DNA of 64,000 nt, taken from positions 1-64,000 of the forward strand of contig CAIQIR010000060.1 in the NCBI GenBank assembly GCA_903871875.1, given 5' to 3'. The notes below the pieces were generated by a model that searched no databases, was not told where the DNA came from, and worked only from the letters and a program-made list of their open reading frames with translations. The DNA is from an uncultured Schlesneria sp. (GTDB lineage Bacteria > Planctomycetota > Planctomycetia > Planctomycetales > Planctomycetaceae). The position numbers and the translations under genes were made by a program. Of this stretch, positions 55,890 to 64,000 are shown one piece after another; positions within the stretch are counted from its first letter, which is position 1, and each line of letters opens with the position of its first letter.

Positions 55890-57173
55890 ATGTTTCGAGT
55901 CCTGACCGTTTCTGCCACATGGCTTCTCTGCTTGGTTCCCTGTCTGGTGTTTGCGGATCAATGGCCTCATTGGCGGGGCCCGACTAATGACGGAATTTGT
56001 GCCGAGAAAAACTTGCCGGTGGAATGGAGTTCCACTCAGAATGTTGCCTGGAAAATTCCATTGCCAGGACCTGCCGGCGCAACACCAGTCATTTGGGGCG
56101 ATCGAATTTTTATAACTTCGCCCAACGACGATGGGCAGTTGTTGTTGATGGCGATTACGCGGGACGGTCAGGAATCCTGGCGTAAGGTTGTGGCCCAAGG
56201 AAACAAAAACGTTCGCGGCGATGAGGGGAATTCGGCATCCCCTTCGCCTATCACCGACGGCCGGTATGTCTGGGCTTTTTTTGCAAACGGTGTCCTGGCT
56301 TGCTTTACCGTGGACGGCACCGAGGTCTGGAAAATTGATGTTCAGGACCGTTACGGCAAATTGGACATCGCGTTTGGTTTGACTTCTTCGCCGGTGCTGG
56401 ACCGCGGCATTTTGTATCAGCAATTGATTCATGGTGATCGCGACGCAAAGACGCAAGAAGCTTGCGTCTTTGCCTTGGATGCCGCCACAGGACGCGAGAT
56501 CTGGAAAGTCGGTCGGCCCAGCGATGCTCATTCCGAGAACGAACACTCGTATGCATCTGCCGTCCTTTATGACGATGGCGAGCAGAAGTTCCTGCTCTCG
56601 CATGGGGCCGATTTTGTCGTGGCTCATGATTTGGCGGATGGCCACGAACTCTGGCGGTGTGGCGAATTGAATAGGAAGTCGAACTATGATCCCACGCTGC
56701 GATTTGTTGCCTCGCCCGCTGTCGCCAAGGGGCTGATCGTCGTTCCGAGCGCCAAGAAAGGGCCGATTCTGGCTCTGAAACCAGGTGGTCACGGTGATAT
56801 CACGCGAGACGATCGTTTCCATTGGTGGTCGTCACCGAGAACGCCAGATGTTCCTTCGCCACTTATCCTGGGCGATCTGGTTTATCTTTGTATGGAGAAC
56901 GGGGATCTGGCAATCCTGCGGGCCAAGACGGGTGAGCAATTGGATTATCAACGAACCAACCGGCAACGCCATCGGGCTTCGCCGGTTTACGCGGACGGGC
57001 GAATCTACCTGACTGCTCGTGATGGAAAGACGACTGTCGTGAAAGCGTCTGAAAAGGTGGAAATCGTCGCAGAAAACGACCTTGCAGAGGATCTTTCTTC
57101 GTCGCCTGCGATCTCGGACGGGATCATATACCTGCGAACGTTCAATCATTTGTGGGCCATCAAGAAAAAGTAG
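55890..57173 (+). CDS. Secreted PQQ-type beta-propeller protein (BamB-like)
   Basis: 427 residues from ATG 55890, after TGAGG. The frame opens further upstream, but the signal peptide (MFRVLTVSATWLLCLVPCLVFA) starts here. The mature part begins DQWPHWRGPTNDG and contains repeated blades such as VAWKIPLPG, VWKIDVQDRYG, ALDAATGREIWKVG, VAHDLADGHELWRCG and LRAKTGEQLDYQ, as in PQQ-binding-like/BamB-type propellers. Planctomycetes have many such secreted proteins with unknown roles. Nothing ties it to outer-membrane assembly. Confidence 0.85.
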   Translation: MFRVLTVSATWLLCLVPCLVFADQWPHWRGPTNDGICAEKNLPVEWSSTQNVAWKIPLPGPAGATPVIWGDRIFITSPNDDGQLLLMAITRDGQESWRKVVAQGNKNVRGDEGNSASPSPITDGRYVWAFFANGVLACFTVDGTEVWKIDVQDRYGKLDIAFGLTSSPVLDRGILYQQLIHGDRDAKTQEACVFALDAATGREIWKVGRPSDAHSENEHSYASAVLYDDGEQKFLLSHGADFVVAHDLADGHELWRCGELNRKSNYDPTLRFVASPAVAKGLIVVPSAKKGPILALKPGGHGDITRDDRFHWWSSPRTPDVPSPLILGDLVYLCMENGDLAILRAKTGEQLDYQRTNRQRHRASPVYADGRIYLTARDGKTTVVKASEKVEIVAENDLAEDLSSSPAISDGIIYLRTFNHLWAIKKK

Positions 57174-57181
57174 ATCGATAG

Positions 57182-57838
57182 ATGAATCAGATCGTCCCCC
57201 CTCGATTTCTTTTTCGCTGGTCATTTGTCGCACGAAGAATCGGGAAGCTTCCTGCCGCTTCTGGACGATTGCTCGGCTTGTCCGACGATTATGAATTGCC
57301 CAGACTGGGTGAACTGGATCAGCAACGGGACTTCGCACGTCTCAAAATGGGCTGGAACGACGGCGGGATCGGTATCAGCCTTGTGGTTTCAGGGCGATCC
57401 CGCCCTCCCGAGTGCGTCGTCAGCGAACTGGCACTTTCGGACGGCATTCGACTGTGGATCGACACGCGCAATGCTCAAACGGTGCACCGTGCGACGAAGT
57501 TCTGTCACCACTTTATTTTGTTGCCTTCGGGAGGCGGTCCGAAACGTACCTCGCCCCTTGTTCGATCCTTGGCTGTGGCCCGGGCGCGCGAAGAAACCGC
57601 ACTGCCGCGAGCGGATCTTGTCCAAATCCAATCCGAAGTCTCTGCCAACGGATATTGGATTGATGCGTGGTTTCCGGTAGAAGTCCTGACGGGATTTGAT
57701 CCGGCGACAAATCCGCGAATCGGTTTTCATTATCTGGTTCACGATATCGAGTTGGGTGAACAAACACTGGCGGTCGGAAACGAGTTTCCATATGAATCCG
57801 ATCCCAGTTTGTGGCAAACCGTCGAACTGTTGCCGTAA
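57182..57838 (+). CDS. DOMON/CBM9-like protein
   Basis: 218 residues, starting 9 bp after the propeller gene. No signal peptide is evident. The middle has FARLKMGWNDGGIGISLVVSG, SDGIRLWIDTRN and RADLVQIQSEVSANGYWIDAWFPVEVL, and then RIGFHYLVHDIELGEQ. Alternating beta-strand patterns with WND, LWIDTR and a late aspartate resemble the DOMON/carbohydrate-binding family 9 sandwich. This is a guess from pattern, and no binding residues can be named. It is probably co-transcribed with the propeller gene. Confidence 0.55.
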   Translation: MNQIVPPRFLFRWSFVARRIGKLPAASGRLLGLSDDYELPRLGELDQQRDFARLKMGWNDGGIGISLVVSGRSRPPECVVSELALSDGIRLWIDTRNAQTVHRATKFCHHFILLPSGGGPKRTSPLVRSLAVARAREETALPRADLVQIQSEVSANGYWIDAWFPVEVLTGFDPATNPRIGFHYLVHDIELGEQTLAVGNEFPYESDPSLWQTVELLP

Positions 57839-57923
57839 CCACTCCTAATGCGGAATTTGACTCGCTGGGCAGAATTCCGTCGACATACACGGTTTGCCTC
57901 GCATTCGATTTTGAAAGAGGTCT

Positions 57924-58310
57924 ATGCTGACAGAACACTCGATCCCCATTCGCGTCCGATATTGCGAGACGGACGCGATGGGATGCGTCCACCACTCGCA
58001 GTTTTTCAACTATTTCGAGCAGGGACGTACTGAGCTTTTGCGGGCTCAGGGTGGTTGTTACCGGGAGATCGAAGAAGCCGGCTTGTTTTTGGTTGTCGTG
58101 CGATTGCAGTGCAGTTACCACCAACCAGCCCGCTACGACGATCTGCTGACGTTGGTTACAAAAGTCGAACTGGTTTCCGCCGTCAAAATTGAGCACAGTT
58201 ATCGACTGCTCTGCGGCGGCCGCTTGCTCGCATCCGCTACCAGCACTTTGGCCTGCGTGGACCAATCCGGAAAGGTTCAGCGCCTGCCTGAATCGGTGAC
58301 TTCCCAATAA
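57924..58310 (+). CDS. Acyl-CoA thioesterase, YbgC/4HBT hot-dog family
   Basis: 128 residues. The active-site helix motif is RYCETDAMGCVHHSQFFNYFEQGR, in which Asp17 is the catalytic acid of 4-hydroxybenzoyl-CoA-type thioesterases. RLQCSYHQPARYDDLLTLVTKV is the usual central strand pattern. It hydrolyses acyl-CoA or acyl-ACP thioesters. The gene ends just before the SecA-like gene, so the two may be co-transcribed. Confidence 0.9.
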   Translation: MLTEHSIPIRVRYCETDAMGCVHHSQFFNYFEQGRTELLRAQGGCYREIEEAGLFLVVVRLQCSYHQPARYDDLLTLVTKVELVSAVKIEHSYRLLCGGRLLASATSTLACVDQSGKVQRLPESVTSQ

Positions 58311-58341
58311 CGGTCGGAGTTCTTTGGGGGGGTGCACGACG

Positions 58342-60285
58342 ATGGTTTCGCTGTCTCAATTCTGGCATCTGACGAAATCCTGCGGGCAACCTATGAAGGC
58401 CCGAATTTCGCGTTGGCGCGCCCTCGCCAAGCGAATTGTTGCTCTGTCCGAAACCTATGCGAACCTGAATGAAAGCGAATTATTGGCGCATGCCAAGGAT
58501 GTTCGCTGGCGGTCGAAAAGCGGCACCGCGCTGAGTGTATTGTTGCCCGAAGCTTACGCTCTGGTGCGAGAATCGTCTCGGCGGGTGCTGGGGCAGACGC
58601 ATTACGTCGCGCAGATCGTCGGCGGAATCGGCTTATTCGAGGGCGGCTTGGCGGAAATGCAAACGGGCGAAGGCAAGACCTTGACAGCCACGTTGCCGGC
58701 CTATTTGCGTGCGTTACCGGGGCGCGGGTGCCACGTTGTGACGGTCAACGATTACCTGGCACAACGCGACTGCGATCTGATGCAGCCCGTTTATGAGAAG
58801 TTGGGAATGACCGTCGGTTGCGTGGTTTCCGCGAGTGAACCCGAGGAACGTCGCCGGGCCTATTGGAAAGACATCACCTACGCGACCAGTCGCGAGATTG
58901 GTTTCGATTTTTTACGCGATCGTTTGAAGGTTGGTGCGAAGCTGGATGAGGTTCATCGACCGCAGGTCTTTCACGAAGAACAAATGTCGAGCGACGGCCC
59001 CGTTCAGCGCGGGCACCATTTTGCACTGGTCGATGAGGCCGACAGCGTCCTGATCGATGACGCGGTCACGCCGTTGATTATTGGCCTGGCGCGTGAGAGC
59101 ACTCCCGCGATCGAGGCGCTTTTGAACTGGTCTCGGGATCTTGTTCCAGAGCTGATCATCACGGTCGATTTTCTGTTCGACACAAGTAAACGCACCGTCG
59201 AACTCACGAATGCCGGGACTCGCAAGGTCGTGCTGGCCGACAAACCTCCTTTGCTGAGTTCATTCGATACGGAAAAGCTCTACACTCACGTAGAGCAAGC
59301 GATTCGGGCCAAGTACGCCTACGAAAAAGGTCGTGACTATGTGATCACGAAAAAGCAGGAAATTGCCATCGTCGACGAAAGTACGGGGCGTACGCTTGAG
59401 GGGCGAAAATGGCAGGCGGGGTTGCACCAGGCGATCGAAGCCAAAGAGGGGGTGCCGATTACGGAAGAAACGGGTGAAGCGGCGCGAATCACTGTCCAGA
59501 CATTCTTCCGGCGTTATGAAAATATCGCAGGAATGACAGGGACCGGTATTCAAGCGGCCCGCGAATTCCAGCATACCTATGGGCTTGGAGTGACCGCCAT
59601 TCCCACACATCGCCCCTGTATTCGAAGGGGGCTGTCGCCCCGAATCTTTGCGACACAGGAAGCCAAGCGGAAAATGCTGGTTCCCGAAATCGAGCGACTA
59701 TACCGAACCGGGCGTGCCGTGCTGATTGGTACGCCGTCCGTGGAGGCTTCGGAAGTGCTTGGCAAGGCCCTGAGGGAGCGGTCGATCGACTGCCAAATTC
59801 TCAATGCTCACTTTGACGAGGTCGAAGCCGAAATTGTCGCTCAAGCGGGACAACCGGGGCGGATTACGATCGCTACCAACATGGCCGGACGAGGAACCGA
59901 TATTCATCTGCACGAAGATGTGCGGAAAAATGGCGGGTTGCACGTCATCGCCACGGAAATGCACACCAACCGTCGGATCGACCGCCAATTGATTGGTCGA
60001 GCTGCTCGCCAGGGTGACCCGGGCTCGTACCAGTTCTGGCTGTCGCTGGACGACGAGTTATTCCGGTATCTTCCAGTAGAAAAACTGAAGCGCATGCGTG
60101 GCCGAGCCTATCCAAACTCGCATGGCGAACTGTCGCGGAGTTGGCTCCGCACATTTCGACAGACACAGCGATTAATCGAAAACCAGGAACGCAAACATAG
60201 GAAGCAGTTGCTCAAGCAAGAAAAGTCCCGCGAAAAAATGTGTCGGGCGATGGGGTTGGACGCCTATCTCGAATTGGCCGAATAA
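58342..60285 (+). CDS. Short SecA-like translocase ATPase
   Basis: 647 residues from the ATG at 58342 (a TTG a few codons upstream is possible). DEAD-type motor: TGEGKT near 108-113 (Walker A), VTVNDYLAQRD, the IGFDFLRDRL motif, and a VDEADSVLIDDA Walker B near 230-240. The preprotein-binding domain is present. The second motor half has AGMTGTG, IATNMAGRGTDIHL and GRAARQGDPGSYQFWLSLDDELFRYL. It ends about 60 residues after that, so most of the helical scaffold/wing region and the zinc C-terminus of a full SecA (about 900 residues) are absent. It is therefore probably a second, accessory SecA-like ATPase or an unusual variant, not the housekeeping gene. Confidence 0.85.
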   Translation: MVSLSQFWHLTKSCGQPMKARISRWRALAKRIVALSETYANLNESELLAHAKDVRWRSKSGTALSVLLPEAYALVRESSRRVLGQTHYVAQIVGGIGLFEGGLAEMQTGEGKTLTATLPAYLRALPGRGCHVVTVNDYLAQRDCDLMQPVYEKLGMTVGCVVSASEPEERRRAYWKDITYATSREIGFDFLRDRLKVGAKLDEVHRPQVFHEEQMSSDGPVQRGHHFALVDEADSVLIDDAVTPLIIGLARESTPAIEALLNWSRDLVPELIITVDFLFDTSKRTVELTNAGTRKVVLADKPPLLSSFDTEKLYTHVEQAIRAKYAYEKGRDYVITKKQEIAIVDESTGRTLEGRKWQAGLHQAIEAKEGVPITEETGEAARITVQTFFRRYENIAGMTGTGIQAAREFQHTYGLGVTAIPTHRPCIRRGLSPRIFATQEAKRKMLVPEIERLYRTGRAVLIGTPSVEASEVLGKALRERSIDCQILNAHFDEVEAEIVAQAGQPGRITIATNMAGRGTDIHLHEDVRKNGGLHVIATEMHTNRRIDRQLIGRAARQGDPGSYQFWLSLDDELFRYLPVEKLKRMRGRAYPNSHGELSRSWLRTFRQTQRLIENQERKHRKQLLKQEKSREKMCRAMGLDAYLELAE

Positions 60286-60429
60286 TCTATTTTAGCGTTC
60301 GTAACCGATGACAGTTTGCTTTCCCCTCGTGTCGCGTTTTCAAGATTTCTTTTATCGCCGATGGCGTTGATCGTTGGCGGCAATCGGAACTGAAAGCCGA
60401 ACGCAGAACACCCTATTTTGAGACCTCTC

Positions 60430-61443
60430 ATGCGACGCATTCTCATCACTGGCGGTTGTGGCTTTATCGGATCGAACTTTGTTCGACACGAACTCGCAAC
60501 ATATCCCGAGTTGTCGATTGTGAATGTCGATAAGCTCACGTATGCAGGGAATCCGGAAAATTTGAAGGATCTGCCGGAGAAGTCCCGTTACGAATTCCTT
60601 CAGGGCGACATCTGCGACCGCGAATTCATCGCATCGCTGCTGACATCGAGCAAAATCGACGCCGTCATCAATTTTGCCGCCGAAAGCCATGTTGATCGCA
60701 GCATTCTCGATTCGGGACCATTTATTCAGACGAATGTTGTCGGGACACAAACGCTGCTCGATTGTTGCCGCCTGCATCACATACCGCGGTATGTTCAGGT
60801 TTCGACCGATGAAGTTTACGGTAGTCTGGGAGCGACCGGTCGGTTCACCGAGGAGACTCCCCTCGCTGCCAACAGCCCATATTCCGCATCAAAGGCCGCA
60901 GCCGATTTGCTCGTTCGGGCCTACTGCCACACGTTTGCGTTCCCGGCAGTGATCACGCGATGTTCCAATAATTATGGTCCTTATCAGTTTCCCGAAAAAG
61001 TGATCCCGCTCTTTATTTCGAATGCACTGCGGGACCTGCCTTTGCCCGTTTATGGGACTGGCAGCAACGTCCGAGATTGGATTCACGTACTCGATCACTG
61101 TCGCGGGATCGATGCCGCGATGCGGGCAGGCCGGGTTGGCGAGGTCTACAACTTCGGTGGTGATTGCGAATTGACGAATCTTGAACTGACTCACGCGCTG
61201 CTCGACGCGCTGGACAAGCCGCGAACGTTGATTCAATTCGTCTCAGATCGTTTGGGACATGATCTGCGGTACGCTGTGGATTCGTCGAAATCACGACGTG
61301 AACTTGGCTGGTTGCCGCAGGCCAATTTCCGTGATGGACTGCGCCAGACGATTGACTGGTACCTTGCCAATACCGAATGGATCAATCGCATCCGGTCGGG
61401 CGACTACCGCAAATACTACGAGCAACAATACGGGAATCGGTAG
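60430..61443 (+). CDS. rmlB: dTDP-glucose 4,6-dehydratase
   Basis: 337 residues from ATG 60430 (a TTG at 60418 opens the frame). The NAD loop GGCGFIGSNFV is followed by NVDKLTYAGNPENL, typical of RmlB. FAAESHVDRSI, STDEVYG (catalytic Thr-Asp-Glu) and Tyr/Lys in YSASKAAAD complete the active site. NNYGPYQFPEKVIPLF and YGTGSNVRDWIHVLDHC are strong RmlB markers. It makes dTDP-4-keto-6-deoxyglucose for rhamnose and related sugars. No rmlA, rmlC or rmlD lies in this window, so the rest of the pathway must be elsewhere. Confidence 0.96.
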   Translation: MRRILITGGCGFIGSNFVRHELATYPELSIVNVDKLTYAGNPENLKDLPEKSRYEFLQGDICDREFIASLLTSSKIDAVINFAAESHVDRSILDSGPFIQTNVVGTQTLLDCCRLHHIPRYVQVSTDEVYGSLGATGRFTEETPLAANSPYSASKAAADLLVRAYCHTFAFPAVITRCSNNYGPYQFPEKVIPLFISNALRDLPLPVYGTGSNVRDWIHVLDHCRGIDAAMRAGRVGEVYNFGGDCELTNLELTHALLDALDKPRTLIQFVSDRLGHDLRYAVDSSKSRRELGWLPQANFRDGLRQTIDWYLANTEWINRIRSGDYRKYYEQQYGNR

Positions 61444-61775
61444 AGATTGAACCGTTATTGAAATCAGCCGGCCAGTTTTCTGGGGATTCATCGCACCCCG
61501 CCCTGCCTTTCTCTTTTTCGCCATTATTGGGTCACTGGTGGGCACACCTTGCCAAGATCCTCCTGCTGCGAGTTCGTGTAGCTCTGATTTCGCACTTTTG
61601 CTAGAAACTGATTGGAAATAAACAGAGCGTGTCGGATCGATGTTCTGGATTTCAAGAGGCGGGTGGCCGAATTCTGAACGAATCGGTCGACGGCAGCCAA
61701 TTAAGCGAAATTCCAGCCATTTCGACCTGCCCATCTTTGATCGCAATCGGTTCATCTCGTCATGGAAGACGTTCT
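61444..61775. other. Intergenic region with weak terminator
   Basis: About 330 bp between rmlB and the L,D-transpeptidase gene. A short GGGG/CCCC stem (61482-61499) followed by TTTCTCTTTTTC could end the rmlB transcript. The second half probably holds the promoter for the downstream gene. The open frame that reads into the transpeptidase from 61629 carries no signal peptide or conserved part before Met at 61776. Confidence 0.35.
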
Positions 61776-63026
61776 ATGTTCCGTGGTTACATGCCAACGT
61801 TGACACTGCTGGTGTTTGCCGTAGGGATCGGAATCGGATTCTCGTGGAGTCGCGGTTTAATTCCCTTGTCGATTACCCCCGCGAAAAGCGGGGCATTGAG
61901 CGTCGAAGTTTCTCAACGTGAGTCGCTTCCACCGCCGCCCAATGGTTCTCGCGTCCGACTCGCGTCGATGGCACCACCTGCCGACGATCCGGAGATCTTC
62001 GAGCAGCAGACGGAGCCGGCGGTCGAAAGCTCCAGTGTCATCGCGACGGACGCTTCATTTGATTCAGATCGTTCACAAGCGACGACTGCCAGTCGCCAGA
62101 TTGAATCATCATCCGACTTCGAAGAGGATTCGACAGCGGCGAAAATTCGCGAAAGTGTGGCCAGCTCGGTCCGTACTCGTGGTCGAGCCGCTGTCCAACT
62201 GGATCCTGACGCTGGGGTTGAAGAATCCTCCGTCTCGGAAGATCGTCCTCGTGTCAGGTCTGTCGCGCATCAGGATCCCAGCGAACCGGCCCATGATGGC
62301 CGCGAATCAAATCCAGAAACGAATGAGACGGCAAAATTGCCGAATGAACGACTCGCCTCAGCCGAAGAAAAGCTCGCTTCTGGTGAGACACTCGCCGCCC
62401 ATCGTGAGTTGTCGCGACTTTATTGGAACCACAAAGAGCTTCGTCCGCAGTTGCAAGAAACAATCGACAGTACGGCCAAAGCGATCTTCTTTCAGCCTAA
62501 GCCACACTATGTCGAACCCTACGTGGTCCAGGAGGGAGACCGTCTGGAAGTGATTGCAAAGAAATATCAGCTGTCATGGGAGTATGTGGCGAAGCTGAAT
62601 CGAACCGAGCCGCGACGCGTTCAAGTCGGACAAAAGCTCAAAGTGATGAAAGGGCCCTTCGGCGCCGTTGTGGATCTGCATGACTTCGCATTGACTGTTC
62701 ATCTGCAGGGCTATTACGTCAAGCAGTATTCGATTGGAATTGGGAAGGACGGTTCGTCACCGATCGGTAAGTTTGTCGTATTGAACAAACTGGAAAATCC
62801 GCAATACACAGGCCCCACCGGAAAGGTGATCGAAGCCGACGATCCCGCCAATCCGCTGGGTGAACGTTGGATTGACCTGGGTGACAGTTACGGGATTCAT
62901 GGGACGATAGATCCCGATTCGATTGGCAAAGCGGCCTCTCGTGGTTGTATTCGCATGCACGACAACGACATTATCGAGGTCTACAACTTCCTGGTGAAGG
63001 GATCCGAAGTCGTTCTTCGCAAATAA
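61776..63026 (+). CDS. LysM and L,D-transpeptidase (YkuD) domain protein
   Basis: 416 residues from ATG 61776, preceded by GGAAGA. The N-terminal hydrophobic segment (YMPTLTLLVFAVGIGIGFSW) anchors or exports it. A long acidic, Ser-rich linker follows. Then comes a LysM domain with YVVQEGDRLEVIAKKYQLSWEYVAKLN, and a YkuD domain with YGIHGTIDPDSIGKAASRGCIRMH. His in HGT and Cys in SRGCIRM are the catalytic pair. This family crosslinks peptidoglycan or attaches proteins to it. Planctomycetes make a thin peptidoglycan, so this fits. Confidence 0.92.
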   Translation: MFRGYMPTLTLLVFAVGIGIGFSWSRGLIPLSITPAKSGALSVEVSQRESLPPPPNGSRVRLASMAPPADDPEIFEQQTEPAVESSSVIATDASFDSDRSQATTASRQIESSSDFEEDSTAAKIRESVASSVRTRGRAAVQLDPDAGVEESSVSEDRPRVRSVAHQDPSEPAHDGRESNPETNETAKLPNERLASAEEKLASGETLAAHRELSRLYWNHKELRPQLQETIDSTAKAIFFQPKPHYVEPYVVQEGDRLEVIAKKYQLSWEYVAKLNRTEPRRVQVGQKLKVMKGPFGAVVDLHDFALTVHLQGYYVKQYSIGIGKDGSSPIGKFVVLNKLENPQYTGPTGKVIEADDPANPLGERWIDLGDSYGIHGTIDPDSIGKAASRGCIRMHDNDIIEVYNFLVKGSEVVLRK

Positions 63027-63219
63027 CGTTGGCGTCGTCGGTCAACGAAATTGTCGGTGAAGCCAATTCGCACGGGCCTGACGGAACGCAATCAGCGAAC
63101 AAGGGCGATCTTAGCCGAAGCTCTCGTGGCATCGCAACAGGGACTTCCGATCGGTTCTGGGGTGGTGTAAGATTTCTGTTCGCGGAATCTGCCCAGACCC
63201 TCACGACGGGGTTCTCGTT

Positions 63220-64000
63220 TTGAGCCAGCCAACGAAGTCTCCATTTTCGCCATTGATTTCGGCTGTTATCGCGGTCTTGGTTTCGCTGCGATCAGTTCAA
63301 GGCGCAGAGATTTCGTTTCACAACGATGTGATGTCCGTCCTGTCGAAATCGGGCTGTAATCTGGGGACCTGTCACGGAAACGCCCGCGGAAAAGGCGGAT
63401 TTCAGATCTCGTTAAGGGGACAGGATCCCGACGCGGATTACATCGCTCTGACGAAAGATTTCTTCGGACGCCGCATCAATTCCAGCAACCCCGACCAAAG
63501 CTTGATTCTGTTGAAACCAACGATGCAGCTGGCGCACGAAGGGGGCAAGCGGTTCGCGATTGATTCTCCAGAATACCGCATCTTGCGAGAATGGATCGCG
63601 CGGGAAACTCCGAACGATTCGACCGGATACCGGCATCTGGCAGAATTACAGGTGACTCCAGCTGAGGTGTATTTGTCGGCTCGACTTGGCGAAGCAACCA
63701 GTGGGCAGCCCTCGGAATGGCAGTTGCAAATTCGGGCAACAGCGAAATTTACCGACGGCTCATCGCGCGATGTCACGTCACTGGCGGTTTATGAAATCGC
63801 CAATCCGATTGCTGACGTCTCGCATGATGGTGCTGTTGTCGGGCGATCATCGGGCGAGACGACCGTACTCGTGCGTTATCTCAACCGACAGGTTCCCGTC
63901 CGGATCGCATTCCTGACGACACGTCCTGATTTCGTTTGGTCAGGGCCGACTCCGGCGAATTTTGTGGATGAGCAGGTCTTCGCCAAGCTGAAAAAACTGG
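63220..64000 (+). CDS. DUF1549-type secreted protein, 5' part (runs off window)
   Basis: An open frame from TTG 63220 continues to the window end without a stop. It begins with a signal peptide (PLISAVIAVLVSLRSVQGAE) and then FHNDVMSVLSKSGCNLGTCHG, a CX4CH motif. Next come GKGGFQISLRGQDPDADY and PTMQLAHEGGKRF, as seen at the N-terminus of planctomycete DUF1549/DUF1553 proteins. A bacterial-Ig-like segment (FTDGSSRDVTSLAVYE) follows. The family is probably involved in polysaccharide or sulfated-glycan metabolism in this phylum; its biochemistry is unsettled. The start is chosen because a GGGG lies just upstream and the signal sequence begins there. Confidence 0.82.
   Translation, partial: MSQPTKSPFSPLISAVIAVLVSLRSVQGAEISFHNDVMSVLSKSGCNLGTCHGNARGKGGFQISLRGQDPDADYIALTKDFFGRRINSSNPDQSLILLKPTMQLAHEGGKRFAIDSPEYRILREWIARETPNDSTGYRHLAELQVTPAEVYLSARLGEATSGQPSEWQLQIRATAKFTDGSSRDVTSLAVYEIANPIADVSHDGAVVGRSSGETTVLVRYLNRQVPVRIAFLTTRPDFVWSGPTPANFVDEQVFAKLKKL

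Noticed and set aside
55845-56822. 325-codon open frame on the minus strand
   Set aside because: Antisense to the beta-propeller gene, whose signal peptide and repeats are clear.
57513-58337. 274-codon open frame on the minus strand
   Set aside because: It spans the opposite strand of two recognisable genes (DOMON-like and thioesterase) and shows no motifs.

Overview
The window looks like the chromosome of a planctomycete (class Planctomycetia; a relative of Schlesneria or Planctopirus is a guess). The signs are a DUF1549-type secreted protein with a CX4CH motif at the right edge, a eukaryote-like UDP-sugar pyrophosphorylase, several genes whose best start is TTG, a tRNA gene without an encoded CCA, and lipoprotein families of the kind common in that phylum. 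About 50 protein genes and one tRNA are supported. No insertion sequence, prophage, CRISPR array or rRNA was seen.

Layout. Positions 1-4000 hold tRNA-Val, a divergent transglutaminase-like gene, a Gfo/Idh/MocA oxidoreductase and a metallophosphoesterase. Positions 4073-10217 (minus strand) are a nucleotide-sugar block: UDP-glucuronate decarboxylase, UDP-glucose dehydrogenase, a fused UDP-sugar pyrophosphorylase/mannose-6-phosphate isomerase, and a GalE-like epimerase. Positions 10609-14338 (plus strand) are an envelope block: a HEAT-repeat lipoprotein, a Cys-rich lipoprotein and a Wza-type polysaccharide export lipoprotein.

Positions 14548-55497 (all minus strand, about 41 kb) are one large exopolysaccharide/O-antigen locus. 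Read in the direction of transcription it has a Gly-rich secreted protein, an O-antigen ligase/polymerase with a TPR-like tail, a WecA/MraY-family initiating transferase, a NusG/RfaH-like antiterminator, GDP-fucose synthesis (Fcl, Gmd), a Wzz/BY-kinase, the Wzm/Wzt ABC exporter, and a pyruvyltransferase. Further on come nine glycosyltransferases, FkbM-type methyltransferases, two AT3-SGNH acyltransferases and one plain AT3, a glutamine-dependent asparagine-synthase-like amidotransferase, a carbamoyltransferase, a second polymerase-like membrane protein, a YdjC-type deacetylase and a methyltransferase.

Positions 55890-64000 (plus strand) hold mixed functions: a secreted PQQ-type beta-propeller, a DOMON/CBM9-like protein, a YbgC-type thioesterase, a shortened SecA-like ATPase, dTDP-glucose 4,6-dehydratase, a LysM/L,D-transpeptidase and the start of a DUF1549-type protein.

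Taken together, most of the window serves to make, decorate and export a complex surface polysaccharide. Precursors visible here are UDP-GlcA, UDP-xylose, GDP-4-keto-6-deoxymannose/GDP-fucose, dTDP-4-keto-6-deoxyglucose and probably UDP-Gal or a related sugar. The most notable single points are an in-frame amber codon in an FkbM methyltransferase gene, a Tgl-like transglutaminase that lacks the expected Glu residues, the pyrophosphorylase-isomerase fusion, the short SecA paralogue, and an export machinery that mixes ABC-transporter and Wzy/Wzz/Wza features.
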